In this document: piece after piece, positions 1 to 5,295 of the stretch
How positions within the stretch are numbered: the stretch's first letter is position 1
Layout: the number at the start of each line of letters is the position of its first letter
Origin: a bacterium
GTDB lineage: Bacteria; Verrucomicrobiota; Verrucomicrobiia; Limisphaerales; J093
NCBI GenBank assembly: GCA_021784265.1
Contig: JAJXTA010000273.1
Location: forward strand, 1 to 5,295
DNA length: 5,295 nucleotides
Direction of reading: 5' to 3'
Position numbers and translations under genes: made by a program
Notes under the pieces: model-generated
What the model saw: only the letters and a program-made list of their open reading frames with translations
Told to the model about the DNA's origin: nothing
The model's database searches: none

Positions 1-12
1 GTTGAGCTCAAC
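1..12. repeat. Perfect 12-bp palindrome at the left edge
   Basis: gttgagctcaac is perfectly self-complementary and lies 33 bp beyond the BSP stop codon. It touches the window edge, so its true extent is unknown. It may belong to the regulatory region of the next gene or be chance. Confidence 0.25.
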
Positions 13-15
13 GCG

Positions 16-40
16 GGCCGAGGGCGGCCCCGCCTCGGGC
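16..40 (-). terminator. GC-rich stem-loop downstream of the BSP gene
   Basis: Inverted repeat ccgagg (18-23) / cctcgg (33-38) with a 9-nt loop begins 7 nt past the TAA stop in the direction of transcription. A competing 5-bp stem gggcc/ggccc (15-19 / 26-30) overlaps it. No T-tract follows on the minus strand, so a terminator role is only tentative. Confidence 0.25.
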
Positions 41-45
41 GCGGG

Positions 46-1473
46 TTACGGCGCGGGGACCGCCGGTTTCCGCTCGAGGGCGGCTTTCCATTCTTCGCCC
101 AGGGCCTGCACGGTTTTGCCCGTGTATTTGGCCCAGAGCGCCTCGTCGTAGGCGCCGTCGCGCGCGGCGGCGTTCAATTGGCCGGCGATAAAGGGGTCGT
201 AGGTTTCGCTCACCCAATTGAGGAAGTTGGCGGTGATCCGATAGTTGCCATCGTAGCGGGCGCGCGCCAGCCCACGGGGAGAGATGTCGGCGCCGTGGGA
301 TTGGGGTTCGTATTTGAACCAGCGGAGGTAATCGGCGATCCCCTCCACCAACCATCCCGGCGCGCGCGCCGCTTGCGGATGCAGCGCCCGCGCCCGTCCA
401 TATTGCTGGACCACGTGCACCAATTCGTGCACCACGGCGCCCTTGGCTTCGCCGGTGAGGTTCTGCTCGAACCAAGACGCGGCGCACCGGATGCGGGTGC
501 CGCTGGTGGCGGCCACCCCGCGCATGCGGTCGCTGAAGACGATACTGAGCCGGCGCGGGGCTTGGAAACCCACGCTGGGCAGGAGCTCGACCAGCCGCGG
601 ATACCACTCGACCACCACGGGCGCCAACTCGTGCTCGGCCCATTGGCGGAGCGCGGGGGCCTGGACGGTGTCCAGCGTGATCTGGTACCGGCCGCCTTCG
701 ACCTGAAGGATGGTCCGGCCCGGTGGCGGCGGCGGGGGCGGCCCGGCCGGGGGCGCCTCGGCGTCAATGACGTCAATCTCGCTGTAGAACGTGTTGCCAA
801 AGGGATCCGCCGCCTCGGTGCGGCCGAGGTCGAACAGCAGATAGCGAAACCGCCCCAGATTGCCTTCGGGCTCGGTGAGACTGACGCCGTACTGTCCGCC
901 AACCTCGCCTGTGGCGGGGCGGGTGTCCACGCGGGCCAGCAAGGTCCAGCCGCAGGTGGTGGGATCGGTCCCCCGCGCGGGCCGGGGATTGAACTCGGCG
1001 CCGGTCCCGGCACTCGCGTAGAGCTGGTACACCTGCGGCGCGCGCGTGTTGGGGTGCCACGAGTAGCTGTTGACCTCTCGCACCTTAATCGCCCGGCCCA
1101 GGTCCACCAACAAGCGCCCGCCGTCCGTGCCATCGGCGAGGAAGAAGTTCGCCCCGGGGTCATCTTCATCCTGCGGCAGGCGGCCGTCGTGCAAGCGGGC
1201 CAGCGAGTCGCCGCCGGCTCCACCGCCGCGGCCGGCGACCAGGGTGAACGTGGCCTCCGTCGCGGCATCCGTGGCCGCGGGGCGTGGGACCTGCTGAAAG
1301 AGGAAGTCAGCCGTCGCCTCCGCGGGCAGATGATGCTCGACCGTCACCCGGACCGCGCCGTAGGTGACGGAGGCAACGAAAAGCCAGAGGCAGAAGCCCA
1401 GCAGGGTGCCGTGGCCGCGCGCTCGGCGGTGGCGCCGGAGGCCCCAGGAAGGTCGGTCATCGCGTTGCGACAT
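46..1473 (-). CDS. Secreted BSP-family putative zinc metallopeptidase with N-terminal discoidin-like module
   Basis: This is a 475-residue protein starting at ATG 1471-1473 and ending at TAA 46-48. Residues 1-40 look like a signal peptide. Residues about 75-239 form a discoidin/F5-F8 type C-like beta-sandwich, with ADGTDGGRLLVDLG, APQVYQLYAS, CGWTLLARVDTRP and GNTFYSEIDVID as landmarks; such modules usually bind carbohydrate or surfaces. A proline run (residues 245-251) links it to a basic secretory protein (BSP, plant PBSP-like) domain at about 253-466. That domain carries HELVH (H349, E350, H353), then Q356, and GWLVEGIADYLRW with E377 as the likely third zinc ligand, plus the family-typical YDGNYRITANFLNW and YTGKTVQALGEEW. 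The family is assigned to gluzincin-like metallopeptidases by its motif, but substrates are poorly known. Plant members are about 225 aa, so the extra length here is the signal peptide and N-terminal module. The frame stays open upstream to a TTG at 1536, but the ATG is preferred because it places the signal peptide near the N-terminus. No Shine-Dalgarno sequence is visible upstream. Family assignment is confident; peptidase activity is inferred. Confidence 0.94.
   Translation of the reverse strand: MSQRDDRPSWGLRRHRRARGHGTLLGFCLWLFVASVTYGAVRVTVEHHLPAEATADFLFQQVPRPAATDAATEATFTLVAGRGGGAGGDSLARLHDGRLPQDEDDPGANFFLADGTDGGRLLVDLGRAIKVREVNSYSWHPNTRAPQVYQLYASAGTGAEFNPRPARGTDPTTCGWTLLARVDTRPATGEVGGQYGVSLTEPEGNLGRFRYLLFDLGRTEAADPFGNTFYSEIDVIDAEAPPAGPPPPPPPGRTILQVEGGRYQITLDTVQAPALRQWAEHELAPVVVEWYPRLVELLPSVGFQAPRRLSIVFSDRMRGVAATSGTRIRCAASWFEQNLTGEAKGAVVHELVHVVQQYGRARALHPQAARAPGWLVEGIADYLRWFKYEPQSHGADISPRGLARARYDGNYRITANFLNWVSETYDPFIAGQLNAAARDGAYDEALWAKYTGKTVQALGEEWKAALERKPAVPAP
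1354..1473 (-). other. Signal peptide of the BSP-family protein
   Basis: Residues 1-40 contain a basic n-region (LRRHRRARGHG), a hydrophobic core (TLLGFCLWLFVASV) and a likely signal peptidase I site near T-Y-G/A at residues 37-40. This predicts Sec export. The n-region is long at about 22 residues. The Arg cluster does not match a twin-arginine S-R-R-x-F-L-K motif, and there is no lipobox cysteine at the cleavage site, because C28 sits inside the hydrophobic core. Confidence 0.75.
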
Positions 1474-1495
1474 GGAAGCGTGTGGGAGAGAAGGC

Positions 1496-1521
1496 GGCCT
1501 CGAGGCCCTCGCCGGCCGGCG
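1496..1521. promoter_or_regulatory. Two adjacent perfect 12-bp palindromes upstream of the BSP gene
   Basis: ggcctcgaggcc (1496-1507) and cgccggccggcg (1510-1521) are each perfectly self-complementary and are separated by 2 bp. The nearer one ends 22 bp upstream of the ATG at 1473. They could be an operator or a leader-RNA structure near the start codon. Because both are GC-rich in a GC-rich genome, chance is a serious alternative. I see no clear -35/-10 pair in the 131-bp spacer. Confidence 0.25.
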
Positions 1522-1545
1522 GGGCAAGCGAGGCAACCGGTCATC

Positions 1546-1600
1546 CCACCGGCGACCCTAGTGGAGGAGGGGCGGCGTTGTCGAGGCCTTCGGCCGGTGG
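1546..1600 (-). terminator. Weak stem-loop after the large-protein gene
   Basis: An 8-bp perfect inverted repeat (ccaccggc at 1546-1553, gccggtgg at 1593-1600) starts 4 nt past the TAG stop in the direction of transcription. The 39-nt loop also holds a small ggcc-ttc-ggcc hairpin (1585-1595). There is no T-tract after it on the minus strand, so intrinsic termination is doubtful. It may be an RNA 3'-end structure or chance in GC-rich sequence. Confidence 0.25.
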
Positions 1601-1604
1601 ACGC

Positions 1605-4600
1605 CTACGGCGTGCGGGCGCGCAAATAGCGCCGGGGTGCGGTGGTATCCAACGGCTGGGTCTGGAAGGTCGTGGTCAGCGTGACCGAGCCGAGGGGGCC
1701 CCAGCTCGGAACGGGGGCTAACGCGTCGGTAGCCTCCAGGTCATAGGTCGCCCCGGGCTGCCCAAACACCACCAACGTCGGGATTGGCTCCGGCAGGGCG
1801 AGCAGCACCGGTTCCGGCCCGATCACAACCACGAACCCGCTGAGCCCCAGAGTGTTCGTATAGACGTGGGTGGCCGACTGCCCCGCCAACTGGCTGAACG
1901 CGAGGGGGACGATGGCGGAATGGGCGTTGGTCAGCGCGGTGAAGTTCAACTGGGCCAGCAACCGTTTCGTTTGCGTCGCGTTCCCTGCCAGGGTGAACTG
2001 GAGTTGGGCATGGTCGGCATCCAGCGGGGTGAGCGAGGCCGACACGACCTCGGCGGCGAGGGACTGGAGCGACAACTGGCCCAAGCGGTCCCCGGCGGCC
2101 TCGAGCACGACGGAGAGGCCGGTCAGGTCGGTATCGGCCTCGAGCTCGAGTGGAACGCCGGCCGAGGCGCCCATGAGCAGGTTGGTCCAGCCGGCGGTCA
2201 GGGTGATCTCGGCCTGGGCCTTGCGTACGAAGACGGTGAAGGTGCGGCTGGCGCTCAGCGGCGGGACGCCGTTGTCCGTGACCACGACCGTCACCGGGTT
2301 GGTGCTGGCCCCGCCCAGGAAACTCGGCTGCCAGCGGAAGAGGCCGGTGACGGGATCGATCGTGGCGCCGGCAGGCGCACCTGGGCCGAGGGAGAAGGTG
2401 AGGGTCTGCGGCGGCAGATCGGTGTCGTTGGCTGAGTTCGTCACCACCAACAGGTCCCCCTGCCGGATCGTTCGGTTGGGAATGGCGGCCAGGGTGGGCG
2501 CGGTGTTGAGCGCCTGTACCGTGACCCTCACCGACCCCGTAGCGCTCAGCGGGGGCACGCCACTGTCGGTCACCGCGACTTGAATGACGTTGGTCGAAGC
2601 GCCATCGGTGGGACTGGTCGGCCACAGGAGTGAGCCCGTTGCCGGGTTGAACAAGACCCCGGTCGGGGCCCCCGGCAGGAGTGTGAAGGTGAATGTCTCG
2701 GCCGGCAGGTCCGGGTCTTGGACCTGCGGGATCAGGCTGAGCGTATCGCCAGGCTTCAACGTCTGGTCCGCGCCCAGTGAGATCGTGGGCGCGGTATTGA
2801 CCAAGCTGACAGTGGTTTGGGCTTCCGGGTTGGCCGGCGCCGGTTCGGTATTGCCGGCCGTATCCGTGGCCCGGCTATAGAAGGCGTAATGGGTCCCCAC
2901 TTGGCCCTCGAACAAGGCGCCAGCGCGATGGGTGGCTGCCAGCCAATTCGTGAACGGGCCGTTGTTCGCCGCGACGTAGATGTCATAGTAGGCAATGCTC
3001 CCGGCGGCGGCGCTCCCGCTCCAGGACACGGCGAACTGCGCCGGGCTATTGGCCGGGAGGGGAGCGACCGTGCTGACGGGGGGAGTGGTGTTGGTGGAGA
3101 CCGGTGTCAGCGGGCCATAGACGAGCGTATAGGTGCCGCTGCTGTTGTAATCGAGGATGTGGAGGAGGTTGGTGGTGATGGGCCGGAGCGCGCCTCCCAG
3201 GAAGAAGCGATCCGTCGTCCAGGTATTGGTCCCCAGGGCAATCTCGCTCCCGTCCTGGCGCAGTACATGGGCCAAAGTATAGCCGTTGGTCCCCGCCGGG
3301 TTGGCGAGGCGGAAATAGACCCAGCCCGGCGGCGCGGTGGCGGTGAGGGTCACCTGGGTGTTTGTGGCCGAGAGCACCCCGCTGAAGCCGGCGGTGGTGA
3401 TGGGGGTCACCGGGTTGGTGGAGCCATCGCTCAGATACAGACTCTCGGGCAGATGGTCCGGACCGGCGTTGTCCACGACCAAGAAATCCGGCCGGCCATC
3501 CTCGAACGTGCGGTCGGCCTCGACAATATGGGTGAGCTCGTGGATTTCCACCGAGCGGATCAAGGAGGTCCGTTTGTTGCCGAAATCATCGGTTTGCTGG
3601 AAGGAGGCGGAGAAGTTGGTAAAACTGCCCTGGAGGGAGGAAAGGAAGAGCCAACGGGCGATCCGGTTTGTCCCGGGATCGATCTCGCCAAAGTCCACAT
3701 CCAGGCTGGGGGTCACGGGCGTATTCTCGACCTGGGTGCCAATGGTCTTGAAGTCGATCAGCAACCCTTTGATGTTATCGACGATGACCGGTTTGCCGCC
3801 CTTGAGCTTGAGCGAGCGGGCCGGGCCATAGCCCACGTTGAGCACCTGCGCGGCCAGCGAGTACGGCAGACTGGGCTCGATCTGGGGCGTGAACGGATCA
3901 TCCGCGAACACGTCGCGGTCGTGGAAATAACGAATGACCAGCTCCGGCTGGGGATAGACGGCGATCGGGGCCGGGGCGAGCGGGACGGTGATCTGGGCGC
4001 CGTTTTGCAGATAGGTGAGCGTCCCGCCCACCAGATAGAGCAAGGCGCCATTGGTTGGGGCGGCCTCCAAGGTGGGCACCAGAATCCAGGTGGCGGTGCC
4101 GGTGCTCTGCGCCCCGAGGGCCCCGGTCCCATCCACGGCGCTGAAGCCGGCAAGGGTGGAGGTCTGGAGGCCGAAGAGGGCGTTGGCCGGTTGCCCGTTG
4201 CCATCCTTGACCTCGAGATTGACCAAGACGTTTTGCAGGCCGTTGGGGGTGTCGTTCTCCAACTGCAACGTGGCCTTGAAGGCGTCGCGGGTCAGCACCG
4301 CGGTCTGGTCCAGTTGCAGGTTGACCTTGGCGCAGACCTGATTGGTCGAGGGCGGCGGACTGGCGAGACGCGGCCCCGCGCTCGCCAGGGTCACGGGCGA
4401 GGAGTGTCCACCGGGTGTGACACTCGAGGGCCGGGTTTGGTTGCAGGCAAAGTGGTAGCCGGCGGGCGGCTTGAACCCATTGACATTATGCAGCGACTCC
4501 AGGTAGTCGAAGTATTGGTTGTTGCTGATGGTGGGAACGGAGTTCGTTCCCGACGGGGCGTTCGGCACCAGATGATAGACTTGACGGTAGAGCGAGACCA

Positions 4601-5295
4601 AATCGCACCCCGTCGAGTCGAAGACATAGAACGCCGTGCTCTTATTCACCACGTTGGGACCGCAGAGATAATCCCACAGCATCCCGGCGGTCATCGAGCA
4701 CGTCCCGGTGGTGTAATCAGCCGGGCGCGCCCGGCCCGCGGGTGTGGCTTGGGTCAGGGCCGCCGCTCCCGAAAGGCGTTTGACCAGGATCGGGATCGTG
4801 AGCGAGCTGTTCGCGGCCAACTTGCCGATGGTCGTGATCAACGGCGTCAGTTGCAGCCGCGCGTTGGACGGGATATCCAACTTGACGTCGTCGGCGTCGA
4901 TCAACCCGTGGTTCGCCACCGTGATTTGGACCTGGAACTCGGTCCCCGGGTAGGAGGAGAGGTCCAGGGAGGGTGGATCGATAGTGACCACCGGGACGGG
5001 GACCTGGGTCTCAAAGGTGCTATCAACCGTCAAGGTGTAGCTGTCGGCCACCGTCGTGGGCACCACGGTGAAGCTGTAGTGCACGGTCTGGAGGGTGAGG
5101 AACACGGTCTGGGTGGTGAGGGTGCCGGGAACCACGGTCACCGTCCCGCTATTGGGATCGTGGCTGTCGGCGCTGACTTGGACCAGGTACGTCGCTTCGG
5201 TCAATCCCGGGAACGCCGCCGCGCCCTGAGCGTCGGTGCGATTGGTGGCCACCGGCACGCCAGTCAGCGCGTCCGAAAGCACCACCAAAGCATTC
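1605..5295 (-). CDS. Large secreted/surface multi-domain beta-sandwich protein, N-terminus beyond the window
   Basis: The frame is open from the right edge to TAG at 1605-1607, so 1229 codons are visible and the start is missing. The TTG at 5286-5288 lies inside a domain and is not a credible start; residues below are numbered from it. Modules in order: 1-68 carboxypeptidase-regulatory/CNA-B-like (SDALTGVPVATNRTDAQG, FPGLTEATYLVQVSA); 95-172 NEW3/CARDB-like; 190-319 a segment holding all five visible cysteines (197, 209, 228, 282, 319); about 320-733 a long beta-rich region of no family I can name, including FADDPFTPQIEPSLPYSL and DGRPDFLVVD; 734-828 fibronectin III-like (FAVSWSG, YYDIYVAANNGPFTNWL, YSRATDTAGNTE); 831-927 and 928-1022 two He_PIG-type Ig repeats; 1024-1157 cohesin-like; 1165-1227 a C-terminal module ending RRYLRARTP. 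I see no transmembrane helix, LPXTG or PEP-CTERM signal, so the mode of attachment is unclear. It is probably an extracellular adhesive or matrix protein. The domain chain is well supported; the function is inferred. The gene lies 131 bp upstream of the BSP gene in the same direction. Confidence 0.93.
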   Translation of the reverse strand, partial: NALVVLSDALTGVPVATNRTDAQGAAAFPGLTEATYLVQVSADSHDPNSGTVTVVPGTLTTQTVFLTLQTVHYSFTVVPTTVADSYTLTVDSTFETQVPVPVVTIDPPSLDLSSYPGTEFQVQITVANHGLIDADDVKLDIPSNARLQLTPLITTIGKLAANSSLTIPILVKRLSGAAALTQATPAGRARPADYTTGTCSMTAGMLWDYLCGPNVVNKSTAFYVFDSTGCDLVSLYRQVYHLVPNAPSGTNSVPTISNNQYFDYLESLHNVNGFKPPAGYHFACNQTRPSSVTPGGHSSPVTLASAGPRLASPPPSTNQVCAKVNLQLDQTAVLTRDAFKATLQLENDTPNGLQNVLVNLEVKDGNGQPANALFGLQTSTLAGFSAVDGTGALGAQSTGTATWILVPTLEAAPTNGALLYLVGGTLTYLQNGAQITVPLAPAPIAVYPQPELVIRYFHDRDVFADDPFTPQIEPSLPYSLAAQVLNVGYGPARSLKLKGGKPVIVDNIKGLLIDFKTIGTQVENTPVTPSLDVDFGEIDPGTNRIARWLFLSSLQGSFTNFSASFQQTDDFGNKRTSLIRSVEIHELTHIVEADRTFEDGRPDFLVVDNAGPDHLPESLYLSDGSTNPVTPITTAGFSGVLSATNTQVTLTATAPPGWVYFRLANPAGTNGYTLAHVLRQDGSEIALGTNTWTTDRFFLGGALRPITTNLLHILDYNSSGTYTLVYGPLTPVSTNTTPPVSTVAPLPANSPAQFAVSWSGSAAAGSIAYYDIYVAANNGPFTNWLAATHRAGALFEGQVGTHYAFYSRATDTAGNTEPAPANPEAQTTVSLVNTAPTISLGADQTLKPGDTLSLIPQVQDPDLPAETFTFTLLPGAPTGVLFNPATGSLLWPTSPTDGASTNVIQVAVTDSGVPPLSATGSVRVTVQALNTAPTLAAIPNRTIRQGDLLVVTNSANDTDLPPQTLTFSLGPGAPAGATIDPVTGLFRWQPSFLGGASTNPVTVVVTDNGVPPLSASRTFTVFVRKAQAEITLTAGWTNLLMGASAGVPLELEADTDLTGLSVVLEAAGDRLGQLSLQSLAAEVVSASLTPLDADHAQLQFTLAGNATQTKRLLAQLNFTALTNAHSAIVPLAFSQLAGQSATHVYTNTLGLSGFVVVIGPEPVLLALPEPIPTLVVFGQPGATYDLEATDALAPVPSWGPLGSVTLTTTFQTQPLDTTAPRRYLRARTP
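1608..1796 (-). other. C-terminal module of the type found on verrucomicrobial exported proteins
   Basis: Residues 1165-1227 read as G-x-x-G-x-x-Y-x-L-E-A-T-D, then S-W-x-x-L-G-S-V-T-L-T, then R-R-Y-L-R-A-R at the very end. From memory this matches a roughly 60-residue C-terminal beta module ('Y-x-L-x-A-S-T-D-L-x-x-W ... R-F-Y-R') that is common on large exported proteins of Verrucomicrobiota. Its function is unknown to me. It supports the taxonomic inference and suggests the protein ends naturally here rather than being truncated. Confidence 0.5.
1818..2219 (-). other. Cohesin-like beta-sandwich domain of the large protein
   Basis: Residues 1024-1157 (AEITLTAGWTNLL onwards) contain SAGVPLELEADTDLTGLSVVLEA near the start, an LQFTLAGNATQTKRLLAQLNFTAL stretch in the middle, and a final strand around GFVVVIGPEP. 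The pattern of a 'G-x-x-x-x-x-x-V-x-L' opening, a self-interaction-like first half, then L-x-x-L-x-F, resembles cohesin-type domains. No dockerin-like duplicated calcium loop is visible in this window. The call rests on pattern resemblance only. Confidence 0.5.
2223..2798 (-). repeat. Tandem pair of He_PIG-type Ig-like domain repeats inside the large protein
   Basis: Two adjacent coding repeats, of about 97 residues (2508-2798) and 95 residues (2223-2507), both begin NTAPT. They share a following GD, a DLP motif, T-x-T-F-x-L-x-P-G-A-P-x-G, P-x-T-G-x-x-x-W, GASTN and V-T-D-x-G-V-P-P-L-S-A at equivalent positions. This is the pattern of putative Ig (He_PIG/cadherin-like) domains, which are repeated in bacterial surface proteins. 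Conservation is at protein level with divergent DNA, so this is an old duplication rather than a recent slippage repeat. Confidence 0.85.

Noticed and set aside
721..741. GC-rich repeat tract (cggtggcggcggcgggggcgg) as a possible tandem repeat or G-quadruplex
   Set aside because: It encodes the poly-proline linker in frame, so the repetition is explained by proline codons, and the G-runs are too irregular to claim a quadruplex.
210..1268. 352-codon minus-strand open frame overlapping the BSP gene in another frame
   Set aside because: Its translation is low-complexity Arg/Pro/Ser/Ala, typical of an out-of-frame reading of a GC-rich gene.
1405..1473. Possible twin-arginine signal in the BSP protein (LRRHRRARGHG)
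   Set aside because: The residues after the arginine pair do not fit the Tat consensus, and the feature is better explained as the basic n-region of a Sec signal.
178..1629. 483-codon open frame on the plus strand, antisense to the BSP gene
   Set aside because: It is a shadow created by high GC and codon bias. Its translation is Arg/Gly/Ala-rich with no recognisable motif, while the opposite strand encodes a clear family with intact catalytic motifs.
1870..2583. 237-codon plus-strand open frame antisense to the repeat region of the large protein
   Set aside because: It mirrors the tandem domain repeat on the other strand (LSGGTPLSVT occurs twice), so it reflects the duplication of the real gene and not a separate gene.
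1741..2625. 294-codon minus-strand open frame within the large-protein gene
   Set aside because: It is Arg/Pro/Gly-rich and out of frame with well-defined Ig-like and cohesin-like domains, so it is a shadow.

Overview
The window is GC-rich and carries two genes, both on the minus strand, separated by 131 bp. Dense coding, secreted multi-domain proteins rich in Thr/Asn-Pro beta-sandwich modules, and a C-terminal module of the 'Y-x-L-E-A-T-D ... W ... L-G-S-V-T-L-T ... R-R-Y-L-R-A-R' type all point to a bacterium of the PVC group. Verrucomicrobiota (Pedosphaera/Limisphaera-like) is the most likely assignment. This is inferred from protein style only, since no rRNA or marker gene is present.

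Layout in transcription order (right to left). (1) From the right edge (5295) to 1605 lies the C-terminal 1229 codons of a very large secreted or surface protein, whose N-terminus is outside the window. It is a chain of beta-sandwich modules: a carboxypeptidase-regulatory-like fold, a NEW3/CARDB-like domain, a cysteine-containing segment, a long conserved-looking beta-rich core, a fibronectin III-like domain, two tandem putative-Ig (He_PIG-type) repeats, a cohesin-like domain and a short C-terminal module. (2) A 131-bp spacer (1474-1604) contains GC-rich inverted repeats and no recognisable promoter. (3) From 1473 to 46 lies a secreted protein of 475 aa with a signal peptide, a discoidin-like (F5/8 type C-like) module, a poly-proline linker and a C-terminal basic secretory protein (BSP) putative metallopeptidase domain with an intact HELVH motif and downstream glutamate. 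(4) The last 45 bp on the left are non-coding.

Both products are predicted to be exported, and they lie in the same direction. A shared job at the cell surface (adhesion or matrix protein plus peptidase) is possible but is inference. I found no mobile element, CRISPR array, tRNA, rRNA or riboswitch, and nothing that amounts to a clear new system. The most unusual parts are the cysteine island and unnamed beta-rich core of the large protein, and the paired perfect palindromes just upstream of the BSP gene.
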